Shown: positions 36,806-49,010, counted from the first letter of the stretch. The stretch: 64,000 nt of DNA from Trochalopteron elliotii (GCA_024734555.1 JANPWX010000360.1:474875-538874), one strand, 5' to 3'. Program-made: numbers and translations. Notes: generated by a model from the sequence alone, not told the origin.

Positions 36806-36869
36806 GCTGAAATACTAGCCAGGCAGTGGTATTTAAAAGTGTATGTATGTCTATGGTACATAGACAAAG
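36806..36869 (+). CDS. Candidate exon 5, W-rich helical segment
   Basis: A 64-base segment follows a very good acceptor (TTTTATTCTGATCTGTCCACATCTTCAG) and ends GACAAAG before GTATGT at 36870. It is open with start phase 0 and end phase 1. It encodes AEILARQWYLKVYVCLWYID plus K. Joined to exon 4 it continues the basic, W-rich helical stretch. Its 3' half overlaps a TATG/TCTATG simple repeat (about 36839-36892), which weakens the coding claim and could create the donor by chance. Confidence 0.35.
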
Positions 36870-37191
36870 GTATGTATGTCTATGTCTATGTTTTCATGCA
36901 GACAGAATATTAATATAAATTTCAGTGAGAAGAGGAAGGTTTAATTTTGAGTGGTAATTTTATAATCAGACAAAATATTAAAAATACTAAACTATCCAAC
37001 TGTTTTTAACAGGCTATTCAGCAGAACTGACTGAGAAAAGGTGATAACGTCAAATTTTAAGTCACATGAACTGCCAGTAGGGTTTTTCTAACTAGTTCTA
37101 AGCAAAGCATTCTGGCTGCCTTTCTTCTTCACTAATGTGCTGTTTCTGTGAATCCAGTTAGCTTTGCGTGCTTTGTTCTCTTTTCCTACAG
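36870..37191. other. Candidate last intron
   Basis: A short AT-rich interval containing the tail of the TATG/TCTATG simple repeat. Nothing else seen. Confidence 0.4.
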
Positions 37192-37253
37192 CAGCACCTA
37201 CTGTTAAAAATAAACTGGAATTTTCAATTGCAAGTCCACGAGGTTATTTTTAA
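37192..37253 (+). CDS. Candidate terminal coding exon 6
   Basis: It follows one of the best acceptors in the window (CTTTGTTCTCTTTTCCTACAG). Exon 5 leaves one base; G+CA makes Ala and the frame continues APTVKNKLEFSIASPRGYF to TAA at 37251-37253. A poly(A) signal candidate lies 312 bases downstream. The other phase-compatible frame (phase 0) also ends in a TAA nearby, so the coding reading is not unique. Confidence 0.33.
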
Positions 37254-38615
37254 GTAACCACTAGCAGTTCAAACTTTCAAAGTGATCCTAATCCTGTTAT
37301 ACAATGTGTTTTGTTTCCCCAACAACCTTTTTAGGAAGCGATCTCCTATCTAAACTACTCTCTGAGTGCAAAAGACATGAATTAGAGATTTTTAAGACAA
37401 CTCTGAACCTGATTGAAATATCTGAACTGACATTCCACCCTGCAGTAGGTCAGTGACAAAACTCAGATGTGGACTAAGAGTTTTTAAATCCAGCACCCAG
37501 CCTGACTTAAAATCAAAATACTAAAATAAAAATCAGATATTCAAACAAACTAATTTTAACAAAAAATAAAGCCATCTTATAAAATTCAATCTGTTTTTAA
37601 TTTAGAATTTCATTTTCAGGGGAATTTGATCCCAGGTTTTGGATGCAATTCTATCCTTAATTTCAACTAAGCTGTGAAGAAAATTTTAGTTTTATAATTT
37701 AGTGTTCATGCTTTGAAGAAAAATGATATACAACATAAAATAGAGGCCTACAGAATGTCCAAGTACAGTGTCCATTTTCGTAAAAAGTTAAGTGAATATT
37801 TAAAATAGAATAACAAAAAACTGTGTCTTATTAGGAGATTGTTTTGTCAGAAGGTTGCTTCACAGCTTCTGTTCCCAGATTTATAGAAACTGACAGCAGA
37901 GCTACCACTATTTCTTGTTTTGAGAAAATGTATTCTATGTTTCTCTGTGACTAAGGTCACTGTGTGTCATCATGTTCCCTAGAGCATGCTGCGAGCAAAG
38001 TTCAGCTCCAAGAAGCCTGTTAGCAGACTGTTTTTCTCAAGTCATGTTCTATGTCTGTCTTTTATACCTAGAAGAATTTACAACAACTTTATATACAGAA
38101 ACACTCTGTGATTATGTCATACTTTGTCTGAATTTGAATTACTCATATATTCAAAAGATAAGCTGTTTAAATGAAACACATCTTTTGATTTAAGCCAGCT
38201 GCAAAAAACATAGGATCTTTTTTTCTTTACATTGTAGAAACTTCTACAATGGACTGTTGCTAACCTTTAAAGATGAAAAAAATCTTTTAAAATCTCACAA
38301 ATACTTCAGAAAAGAAAAGCATTTTTCATTGCCCTCCTCAGTCTTCCCCGATCCTTTGTGTATGAAACTGTATTTCTTTATGCACTGGCCTGACAGGTCA
38401 CAAAGATGTGAATTTCCAGAGACACAGTGAGGAAGACTGAATAACAGGATCAGTGAATAAATGGTAGCCCAGTAACACCACTAGCTGTCTAGGTCAGCCA
38501 ACAGCTCTAAACACTTTCTGTTAATTTTCCTTGTCTGAACTGCCATTGATCTTCATATCCAAGCAATCTGTGTTCACTCATTCAGTCATGAGAGAGGAGG
38601 ATATGTATTACATAC
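37254..38615. other. Possible 3' UTR, then non-coding DNA
   Basis: If exon 6 is real, its 3' UTR would run from 37254 to about 37590. The rest is AT-rich with no recognised feature; a + frame at 37972-38193 is unassigned. Confidence 0.4.
37565..37570 (+). terminator. Poly(A) signal candidate (AATAAA)
   Basis: First canonical AATAAA after the TAA of candidate exon 6. The motif is common in AT-rich DNA, so its value depends on the gene model. Confidence 0.25.
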
Positions 38616-38800
38616 ATTGGAACAGACAGGTTCCCCTGAGAAGCTGTGGATACCCTGTCCCTGAAAGTGTTCAAGGCCCGGTTGGATGGGGCTCTGATCA
38701 ACGTGGCCGAGTGGAAGATGTCCCTGGCCATGGAAAGTGGAGTGGAACCAGATTATCTTTAAGGATCTCTTCCAATCCAAACCTTTCTATGATTCTACTA
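38616..38800 (+). mobile_element. CR1 LINE fragment, 3' end
   Basis: Contains ATTGGAACAGACAGG, GAAGCTGTGGATACCCTGTC, AAGTGTTCAAGGCCCGGTTG and GATGGGGCTCTGATCAACGT. It ends at CTTCCAATCCAAACC and the CR1 tail TTCTATGATTCTA. Orientation +, 5' truncated. It reads close to the common CR1 terminus, so it is one of the better-preserved copies here. Confidence 0.95.
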
Positions 38801-39481
38801 TTTGTTGACATACTATGTCAGTCCTTAGCAATCCCATCTAATAGTAATGTACTCACTCCTCAAAACCTGGCTTTTGTCACCTTCATGTAGCAAAATACTC
38901 ATGGCTCAAGCTGGAAAAAACCCTAAACTTTCAAGTTCCCTACAGAGTAAATGCAAGAAATACACAGGGCTGTACAGAGGCTATTGGATGAAGAAATTTC
39001 CTTGTTCAAATTGCCGTACCAAACCAGACTCAACTAAAACACAGAAGAGACATAGGAGCTGAACTGCAGGCCATACCCTACCCTAACCATTTACATTGTT
39101 TTCCCTTGTACAGTAGACTTCAAAAATATCTTTATAAAAGAAATTGTCACAGACCTGATTAGTAAACTGTATGTGTTTTGAAGCCAACTCAAACCATCCC
39201 TTCTCAGCAGAAGAATTTGTGCATATAAAGACGGATTTTCATGTCTGTGAAGTAGTTTAGGTATGCATAGGCTTATTCTACTGGGAATGCAAATTTCATA
39301 AAAATTTTATCTAGGGAAAGTGTGCAATATTCACCACTATTTTACTGCAGTGTAATAATGAATAATCATGTCACAAGGCTGGGTCTGGCACAGATCACAG
39401 TGTGCTGTGAGCTTATGACTTTTGGAGTTAGTTCTTTAACTTAGCTGCTAAAGGTGAAGTTAAAACCTTACTTGAAAGAAA

Positions 39482-39522
39482 GCCTGCTGCAGTCCATGTG
39501 AAAATTTCCACTGACTTCAATA
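39482..39522. repeat. Ancient interspersed repeat remnant
   Basis: It shares CTGCAGTCC, an A-rich middle and TGACTTCAATA with the reverse complement of 111-160. These look like two copies of one old family in opposite orientations. Too short and diverged to name. Confidence 0.3.
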
Positions 39523-42500
39523 TGCTTTAGTATAAGCCTTTTCAGCTGAGCATCTCCAGTGGAGTTCAACTGATGAAAGCATTTGTATGTGGATGTGATT
39601 TGCTATGTAAACATATGATGGAATATGCTTTCTGTGAATTCTTTGGCTGGTAACAAAGAATCTGGTAAACATTCACCCCCTTCAGACTGCAGTTTCAGCA
39701 ACTGAAAGTTTTGTTTTTTCTGAGAACTGTGTGAACAGAAGCTGAAGTTCATAATAGCTTTCTAAACACTACTGTCTGGTTTCTGTTAACATTTCCATTA
39801 CCACAGTTTCTCAGCTAGTTTCACAACACTGCTAAATTCCCAAGGATGCAGTAGGAAAAGATATAAGTTGCCAGTGAGTGTTTTTTACTGCATAGCTCAA
39901 GTGTCACAGTAGAGATAGATTTTTACTTAGACACTCACATAGGAAAAGCAGAAACACCTACGGAGCCAAGTCTGGCCAATAATAAGCATTCAATAAACTT
40001 GCAGGAGGGACAAAGGCTGACTGCCTACCTATTGTCAAGAAATAGTCTTGAGATAGGTGTGCATGGCTTATCAGAAAGGAGTGTTAAGAGAACTGTTTGT
40101 GTACTTAAGTTTGCACAAATGCACACAAAAAAATCTATTTACCTGGTATGACTGAACCTTGGTAGACATAACTAAACTATCCAGTGTACCAAGAATCTTG
40201 ATTTTTAAATGCTATATTAAATATTTTTTAATATTTTAGTTAGAATAAAAACCTTCATTATTTTCAGCCAGTCATTTCAAAAATGTTGCAGCTAGTATAA
40301 AAGAATTTCTCTTGCATTTTGACCAAAATTACCTAGTAAAGCTTATTTTCACTCAGTACAGATAAACACAAGCAACTGGGGTGGCATTAAGCTTTGTCTT
40401 AAGGAAAACTTGGAACTGACTTTTCTCTGTTTCAGGTAGACATAGTGGAGAGACATTTCTAATAATGATAATTGCACTGATTTTGTGGATGCACAGCCTT
40501 AGCACAAGTGAATTTACATGGAGAAAAATGATCCCATTTATAAATCAGGCTTCAAGACGCATCTTGGAAAAGGTTAAAGAATACCTCTTTCATGCACACC
40601 TGTACAAAGCCAACAAAACTGAAAAAGCTATCTATAGGGAATGAGTCTCTCCCTGGCTGATGGATAAAAACTTCTGGTAATTTTGACATTGCTTTCAGCT
40701 TAAATTAGATTTAACTATTAAAGAATAGATATAGGCCCAACTGATGTTATTTCACAAACCTGTTTTTCACTGGCACTGACAAGCTCTTCAGTTGAAATAA
40801 AATTCTCCTTTCACGTACAACAGCAGATTGCAGTTCCAGTATCTTGCTTCCCCAGCACACACCGAATTGATCTCAGCATCTGACAGAAGCATTAAGAATG
40901 ATCTCTGAAGGAACTAAAAAGCAGAATCTATGAAGTAAAACACAGATCATAAGTAATGTTGTCCCAAAGGAAGGAAGAATCTCCAAAATCTTCAAAGGGT
41001 ATATCTGCTTCACAGATGAGGCCAATGTTTTGTACTGCAGTAAGATGCAAAGTGCACAAGCATTCTTGTGCTATATAAAAGGTACATGTTACGTGACTCT
41101 TTTAAGTATAATAATATTGTGGTCTCAGAACTTCTGCTCTGTCTTATTCTACTCATATAAACATGGTTAAAAGTCTTAGTGAGGCTGCAGATTCAGCAGG
41201 AGAGGACCTAAACCTTGTAATGCACTTTGAGATTTACTGTAAGGAGAAATGGTAAATATGTTTCTGTTACTTACACAGATATAAAGACAAAAATACACGT
41301 TTGTGTCTGCACAAGCACATACATATAGAAAAAAAATCACAAATGGCCAGTCCCTGTCCTTAGGTGACCATGTGGCCAACTGACAAGTACACAAAGGTTA
41401 GGAAAAAGATATAAATGTTTTCTTACATAGTTTGTCAGAGAGAAATATTCTCACTTATTTGAATTCTTTTCTATATAGTTGATTATGTATTATTTTTAAA
41501 AAAATCATAAATTGATCCTTATGCTTTCACTGCCAGGTACATTTAAAGGAAGTTTTAAGAGCAGTTCAGAGTCCAGGAAGTGAAAAATTCTGCTGCCCAA
41601 AAGAGGCATAAAAATGCCAGTTTCACAGAATAAGCTCTGCTAAAGTGATCAGACTGCAGACTAAAAAATCTAGTTCAGAAGTCAAAAATGTAATACCAAA
41701 GCAGGCAGTACAGACTAGGTAGAACATTTTCAGCACCAGACAAAGAGGACAAATTGGCTCAGAAACTGTCTTGAAGGAAATACTTTACTGGTCTGTAGTA
41801 TCTCTGAGCTAAAGGATGAATGTTGGAAAGTGACAGAAGCTGCAGCTGCCTTCCAAAAGGTGTGTTCAGAAGGCCTTACATCCCACAAAATCCACACACA
41901 GGGTGCTGCCAGAGCTGTTTTTAGTTTTGCCATCTTTTGTGTATTTCAACTTCAATGGTTCAAATCTCTTTGATTTTGTTTTGTTCCAAACTATGGTTAA
42001 GTTCACTTCCAGTCCAGGATATTCTTAAAGCCTCCTTTTTTCAAAGATTATGTTTTTTAAATGTCAGTATTTAAGAAATATAATAAAGTTACACATTTCC
42101 TGTAATTCCTTTTAGAATAACCATAGTTTCTCACATATTTCTTTCAAAACATTCTTTGCCAAAACCGTGACCTTGAGGGTATGAGTCTCATCTGTTCATG
42201 GAAATATTTTCAGCTGAAAACAAGGGTTCTGTGGTTTCATCGTGTATTGCAACCTTTCAACCAAAGGTCATCTAAGTCAAAACAGAAGGAACAGAAAGCC
42301 TGATTTATCTGAGGCAGCAACTTCTTGCAGGTGAGAAACAAAGGTGACATCTCCACTCCGTTATAATGGCATGACTTGTTACAAGCTTGACACAACAAAA
42401 TATAAACAAATCAATGCACAATTACTTTTGTTTTGGAGACAAGCAAAAACTATCCAAAGTGTAGCATCCTCAGCTGGCATTACTTGTAGACTGGCTGGCA

Positions 42501-45500
42501 GCCTCTGGAGAGAGAACAAGGAATACTAAAATACATTCAAATGTCCTATTTCCAAGGCACTTTACAGATGTGCTAGCCAGGCAATATGGGAAATGGGCCT
42601 TCCATATGTGTGTGACACTCCTACCAAATTTAGGAGGTAAAGTAAAGGGACTAGTAGAGTTTCATGTAAAGAACTTATTGTCATAGATGTATTGACACTT
42701 TTTCTTTGAAAATTAAAATCTATGGACTCATTCCCAAACCTCAGAAAATGAAGACTTGCACCATTTTAGATTGTTCTGCAGTGCTAAGGTAGATGTTTCT
42801 GCTCTGTTGGGGAAGGGTAACAGCAGACAATAAATAGACAGCATCTTCTGCAGGGGTTAAAGGAAAAGTTATACCACAGTAAAGCTAAGGCATATTACCT
42901 TGTCTAATTCTATACCACAATTTCAATTTTCTGGCATTGTTAATCCCAGTAGAACTGTGCTGTAGACATCAAAGGCTCTGAATTTCTTCAGTCTTGAGAT
43001 ATTGTAAAAGCTAAAGTCTTGCAATTCATCTTTAATGAGTTGTTTACATGGAAATCAAACAGCCATGGAATTTCTTGAAAATAGCCGAGGATCATTCCTA
43101 GCTCATGTCCAGCACTCTGTCTCTTAAAAACAACTTCTGTGGCCATACATCAACTATCGAGTGAGATTCATAGCTGTAATAAAGCTGTTTACTGTTTCAT
43201 TCTGAATAGTTTTCTTATTTCTGTGGCCCAACCTATGACTTCTAAAATATATACCATTTCTTATTGCTGCAACCTGGAATTTACCAACAGTATCACTAAT
43301 AAATCACATGCAACTACTCTTACTTTTATTCCTCTCTTAGGAATAGATTGGGAGCCTTTACACACAGCTGTCTGAACTTGGATCATTTTCAGATAAAAGT
43401 ATTATTTATGCTCTAAAATGTCCCAGGCGCCTCCTAGACAGAATTGTACACAGTTAGGATCTGCCTATTTTCATGTGGGGAAACCAGCAAGATTCATAAT
43501 GGAAAATTTCATTCCAGATCTGCATTTAGGTGAGTCTGGACCATGCTTATGCACACACAAAGCTCATGCTAGCTGCTCGAGAGTTCATTGGACCTTCAGC
43601 ATGATCACTTCAGGAAAATGTTGACATTTTCATTGGTTTTGCTACATTTGTTTATTCCTGTGTTCTGGTTTGTTCCTTTTTCAAACATCCCTTCTTGGTT
43701 TCACTATCTTTTTCTTCCAAAATTATATATTGTTGGTTTGTATTTTAGACACCAAGAGTTTTAGCTCAGCTATAAGATATACTGTTCCATGTAAGCACAC
43801 TTTGACACTGGATACAATCCAAGATGAAATACATAAAACCTGGGCTGTCACATCAAAGGATACTCAGTAAATTTAGTCCTTTAACCTTATGACTTTCAGC
43901 ATTTTTAATTATACTTTATAAGTTAGGATCTTTGTGCATTCAGTTTGTAAAGGGATGCTCTATTCGGTGCAAGAGTTAATCCTTCTATTTTAACTGCACT
44001 CACACACTGCTATCAAAGCCCTCAGTAGCAGCAGCTAAATTCAAGGGCTTGTTGTGTGTATTAATCCAGTTTTTTAAGTTCTCTGTGATGAAAGACACTG
44101 CAGAAATGCAAACCCCTACCTACTTACTTAATATGAAGCCAGAAAGACTAGCAGGACTTGCATGACATTTAAATTTGACAATAATACCGTTTTGTCTCCC
44201 TTTGTTTTGAACTAACATGTGACTTAAAAATCATCTTTAACTTGCCAATCTATGTGTAAAAAGACACAAATATGTTAAATAAAATTAGTGGTCTAGGTTT
44301 TCTCTATCCCTTTAAAGCAGAGAAATACCAGAAAATCTAATATTTAAATTTAAACTTTCTGTGTGCTCAAAGGAACAATTAGCAATAGGTAACTACAACA
44401 AGGTCTAATGTTATTAAATCACAGTCATACTATGTAGTAATATCGTTGTAATTACCTAAAAATGGTCTATCAGACAAAAATACATGTTCAGAGTTTTTAA
44501 CTGAAAGTTTACTTTTAATACCTATGGGCTTGATATGAAGGTGAATAAACCTGTAGCCCACATCCTCAGCAGATTGGCATATTTTGGGGATTTAAATGCA
44601 AGTCTTCTATGACAATAAAAAAGGGGTAATTTTTAAATGCAGCTGGCAAGCAGCTGGGTAACAGGAGGAGTGTCATAGGTGGGACGTTTGCTAGGGCAGA
44701 AAGGTAGCTCTTGAAGCTTGGCTTCATGTGTGAGTGTGATCTTGTCCCATATTCCTGTTAAGGGTTTTTTTATGGCTCATTTGCAAAAACTCTAAAGCTT
44801 AGGTGAGAGATAGAAAGTGGTACAGGTTGTTTGTTCACCAGGAAAACACAACTATCATGCAGGAAAACAGACTGTTCAATGTCCATGGGGATAAGCAATC
44901 TTAATAAAAGGGAGCATTGAGGGTAACCCTCTAAGATATAGAGTTCCTTGACAGTTTCATTCCTTTGAATATTGGAATGAAAATAACTGCTTCATAATAG
45001 AGGTTTTTGTTTCTGCTACTTATTTTCCTGCTTGTACAATAAGTCCTTGGATTTAGAAACATGTTTAGGTTTAAGATGTCTCTAAAAATACCTAGTAAAG
45101 CAGTAACATTATAAAAATATAAACCACAGTCAATTGCAAGTTTTCCATCCCCCAAAACAGGCAGAATGGGATAGACTGAACCAGAGGAAGGGTTGTGTCC
45201 TTCTCTTTGTGTGTACAAATGTAGCAAAATAACATCATTATGGAAGACAATATAAAAATGTGAAACTTCTAACAGTTTCCAACAGGAGCTTGAAGAGTCT
45301 GTGTCAAGGAAAGGATTCAGGATAAAATTTTTGGCAATATTTTGTAGCATCCTTCAAGAATGAGGACAGAGGACATACTAGGGAAAACATAGCTAAAAGC
45401 ATTCCTGAATGCTGTTCTTCAGCTGCTGCAAGACTTGTAGCAGAGCCACTTGCATTTCAACATAAATGCCGAGTCATTGGTACTTTAACTGGACATAATG

Positions 45501-47029
45501 GGAACTGAAGTATGCATGTTTTCACCATGTTGGTCAGAGTCTTTAGCTGAAGAACTTCTCACACTCTGACTATAAGTAAAAAATGAGTACCAGGAGTATA
45601 TATTTATAGTATTAGCAGTTCTTCTAAATACTTGTTTACAGAAGAGCTAGCAGAATGGAAAAGAGATAAGGATATGTAGTTTTCAAATACTATTTTTAAC
45701 CACAGAACACTCAGTTTCTATTATTCACATTAACAGAATCAAATGCAACCTCCACATGAATCAAGCCCACTCTAGGCAAGCTCTTGAAAAATAAACATAT
45801 ACATACAAAATAATGAACTACTCTTTGAAAAAGGATATAACAAAGAATTCGGTGGGGTTTAAGAGGTATCAAAGGACAGTCATATAGATGTATGGACTGC
45901 CCATGTTCACAGTTTTCTACAGTGATTCCTATAGATTTCAACTGCTTAACTAAGCCTTAAAGGGTATGCAAATACCAGGTTTATAGAAGTAAACATGGCA
46001 TTCCATAACAAACTTCTTTCTTCTTCATTTCTACAGACATCACAACAGGCCACAGTTTTCTGTATCCCTAGTCATATCACCTACTTTTAGACAGAATCCT
46101 GTGCAGTCATTAAATGGGGCCAGTATTGTATGGAGAATGTAGAGCCTTTGGTTGTTCTCTTCAGTGCATAGACTGGGAGATTTATGGAAGTCATAGTCTG
46201 CAAGAGATAGGGCTGGTACAGTTCTGAAGGAAGCCAAAAGGAAACTCACAGTCCTATTGCTGGTTGGTCCCAGAGAAAAACTGCAGTTGAAGATAATTAG
46301 CTCTATAATTAGCTCTATCGTCCTACTTGAAAACTGTAATGCATTAGTTACCTATTTTAAAATTCACATTATTTAATCAGACAGCATTTCTAACTTCTGG
46401 AGTAGGCATTCTAGAGATTGCAAATCAATTCGTGTCAGTCCCTTATGCTTCTTTAGAAACTGTCTTGTAAAAGTACCAACAATTTTGAAATTATTTTATC
46501 CAGAATTTTAGTTAAAAAAATAATAATGTGTCCAACCATCAAAAAGCTTGTTTTCTGTACAAGAAAACAGCCTAAAAGGCTGCTTGTTGATCTCTAAAGT
46601 GTCAGGCCCATTATGCTACAGAGCAGCATTAAAATTAGTTTTTAATCTATTTTTGCTAATAGAGACAACAATAACATTTTACAAGACAGACATTACTTCT
46701 GTCACAACGTTATACTATTAGTTGCATGTGAAATTCTACTATGGAACCTTTTCTCACATTCTGCAGCAGCCATCTTTGTTCTTGGAGAATATTTAGAGTC
46801 ACAGAGGTGGATTACTGAGGAAAAAAAGTTTGCTACTGAAATGGAAGATCAGTAACAGAAATGAACCAGAACACTGCACATAAGTTTGTAATTAGGGGCC
46901 TGATTCTGCAATAGTCTGAGTATTTCCTGAATGGTCTGGTGCTGGGTACATTTAACTCATCAAGTGATGTCATGGGTTTAGTTTGTTCAATAACACAGCA
47001 CTGGGGTGAGAGGAATGTACAGAAGGTTA

Positions 47030-47035
47030 TTTAAT
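47030..47035 (-). terminator. Poly(A) signal candidate (ATTAAA, - strand)
   Basis: The + strand TTTAAT reads ATTAAA on -, about 210 bases beyond the stop of the candidate terminal exon at 47247. It is only meaningful if that exon is real. Confidence 0.2.
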
Positions 47036-47246
47036 AGGAGATGTGTTTCAATTGCTGTTCAAAGGCAAAAAATCAACTCTCAGACAACTGGAACTTTTCG
47101 GTTGTGACTGCACACATCCTGTGCCAACCAAGTCATTAGAGCACCTTACTTGAACTAGAGAGAAGGTCACTTCATGAATTAAATGGCTGGACAGATGCCA
47201 GCCAAGCATATAGACTCACTTTCACAGTCAAAGCACCCTCACAGCA

Positions 47247-47371
47247 TTAAAATTTGATGTTGTCCAAGCCACAGTGCCACTTTTCTTGGTACTGATTACA
47301 AGGATAATGTGCAGCTGTGTTGGTTAGGCTTGAAAACTGTTCAGATTGGCTCTGAGTTTGTTTTGCTTCAA
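47247..47371 (-). CDS. Candidate terminal coding exon, - strand gene
   Basis: Read on -, an acceptor with a good pyrimidine tract (AAATTTCTTTTTCATGTACGACAG) is followed by 125 bases, open to TAA at 47249-47247. It begins VEAKQTQSQSEQ and has two cysteines (HYPC and WHCG) near the C terminus. The start phase is 1, which matches the end phase of the candidate exon at 48103-48221 (the split codon gives Val). No domain is recognised. About 40 open codons are not rare in this DNA, so the support rests on the phase match and splice sites. Confidence 0.25.
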
Positions 47372-48102
47372 CTGTCGTACATGAAAAAGAAATTTCCCTC
47401 ATAAATCCATATCTGCAAGCAGGCTTCCTTATCACGCATTACGTCTTTACCCATGAGGCAGAATAACACTCTTCCATTTCCTAGAAAGTCCAGATCAACA
47501 AGTGCATATAAACATTGGAACAAGTTGGTATGATCATCTCATCCTGTATGAAGGAGGAAAGAAGAAATGAAATCACAGTGAATAACTCATATCTATCTGA
47601 TGAGGCCTAAGTTCATCTGTCCAGGAGTTAAACTTTTTTCCTCATTGATTTAAATAGAGCTAGTAGGAAAAAGATATTTTACACTTTTAAACTAGGTCTG
47701 TGAACTCTAATAAAAAAAATTTCCAAACTTTCACACCTTTCACACCCTTGTGTCAGAAAAGGATTTTTGGATTCAGTGCATCATTGCTTAAAAGTACTGC
47801 AATAGAAATTAGCAAGCGCTGCTTTGTTTGGGAAAGGACCATTTAGAGTTTTAACAACAAAAATGACACCATTTAGTTTTGAAGTCTAACAGTGGTGGAA
47901 TATCAAGCTTATTTTATAGTATTTAATTATCATAGGAAATAAGCTCACACTATAAGAATCATATTCTCACAATTACAAATATAGAGTAGAAAAATGTTTT
48001 TTCTGTTCCTCAATCTTCTAGTCAATTTACAGCCTGAAATCCAGAAACTTAAGGATTGTGAGCTTGCACTTCTGATACTTCAAAGAATGCTTTTCTACTT
48101 AC
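47372..48102. other. Candidate intron of the - strand gene
   Basis: 731 AT-rich bases with GT...AG ends on the - strand if both flanking candidate exons are real. Nothing else recognised. Confidence 0.25.
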
Positions 48103-48221
48103 CATCACTATTGCCTAAAGCAACTACATAAGCTGATTTTTCACTTTCTTTTGCTGAACTGGAGATACCAGCAATGGCATACAGGTACCCAAACTCCCAG
48201 GTCTTTTGGGCACAGGTGAAC
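48103..48221 (-). CDS. Candidate internal coding exon, - strand gene
   Basis: A 119-base - strand segment lies between the acceptor TACATTTAAG (exon begins at 48221) and a strong donor (AGTGATG then GTAAGT). It is open for 39 codons, start phase 2, end phase 1. The product opens FTCAQKTWEFGYLYAIAG, then a Ser/Lys/Glu-rich stretch, then AYVVALGNSD. It joins in phase to 47371. The preceding exon (end phase 2) was not settled: 52921-52872 and 53933 offer phase-compatible donors with poor acceptors. A competing - frame at 48326-48141 reads through part of the same region. Confidence 0.27.
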
Positions 48222-48814
48222 CTTAAATGTATATAGAAGTTGTGAAGGATTACTCAATAACAATTTCCATCTACAAAAAGCAATTTTGTGACATGCAAGT
48301 GAGTTCACATTCAAAAATGGTGTCAAATCTTCAAAAGGATCTCAAACTTTTATGTCTAGTCAGAGTGAACAAGATTTATTGATTTTTTTTTTCCTCAAAA
48401 ATCTTTTTCTATTTCTTCCTCTTTTAATTGAGTGAAGGATGTTAAAATCTACTACATATACACACTTTGTTATGTATATTCTTCGTTTCAGTCCTCTTTC
48501 TGGGTTTAATTTGAAAGTTGATGTTAATTCAATTTCTTATGGAATAAGAGCCAGATAAGATGGGATTGAAAGACTTTTTTTTTTCAATTAAACCAGACCC
48601 TTGATTCGGTGGCTATCTAGGTAATTTAGAATTCAAAAATTTTATCCATTCCTTTTGCTGAAGTGTAAATTGCCATTACTCTTTCATATTATCTATTAAG
48701 GCTTTTATAGCCATACAAACCAAATAAAGAAAAGAATTTTCTTGTCAACACTTCACCCAGAAATGACGTTTTATACTTTATTATTGCTCCAAATGAAGAA
48801 CTTCTGCAGAAAAC
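48222..48814. other. Non-coding AT-rich DNA
   Basis: No feature recognised. Candidate intron if the - strand gene is real. Confidence 0.4.
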
Positions 48815-48920
48815 CACAGAATCACAGAACAGTTTGGACTGGAAGGGACATTTAAATGCCACCTAGTCCAATCCTTCTGCCATGAGCAAGGATATCTTCA
48901 ACTAGACCAGGTTTCTCAAG
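48815..48920 (-). mobile_element. CR1 LINE fragment, 3' end only
   Basis: On + it reads CACAGAATCACAGAACAG, TTTGGACTGGAAGGGACATT, CCACCTAGTCCAATCCTTCT, then CAACTAGACCAGGTTTCTCA. It is the reverse complement of the CR1 terminus, so the element is on - and 5' truncated. It abuts the left copy of the 90-bp duplication at 48921. Confidence 0.9.
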
Positions 48921-49010
48921 TTCCTATATGAACTGTTTCCCCTCACATTAATTAAGGCAAATAGTTATTGAAAATGTCATTATTCAGGCATATAAAGACT
49001 TTATTTCAGG
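48921..49010 (+). repeat. 90-bp dispersed duplication, copy 1
   Basis: Runs from TTCCTATATGAACTG to TTTATTTCAGG. It aligns along its length with 50045-50133: both contain TGTTTCCCCTCACATTAAT and AAGGCAAATAGTTATTGAAA. About nine differences and one small gap give close to 90% identity. Not a CR1 or known simple repeat. Confidence 0.85.

Larger units (their letters stand above)
38801..47246. other. Long non-coding AT-rich stretch
   Basis: About 8.4 kb without a recognised mobile element apart from an ancient remnant at 39482-39522. Frames at 43139-43870 (+) and 44931-45350 (-, 139 codons) are unassigned. The one at 43418 begins ATG with A at -3 and reaches a strong donor (CATTTAG then GTGAGT at 43531), but no partner exon is supported. 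Another donor (TTGCAG then GTGAGA) lies at 42330. Probably intergenic. Confidence 0.5.

Noticed and set aside
38531..38890. 119-codon + frame
   Set aside because: Consists mostly of CR1 3' sequence.
44931..45350. 139-codon - strand frame
   Set aside because: No domain, no splice or promoter context, ordinary AT-rich composition.
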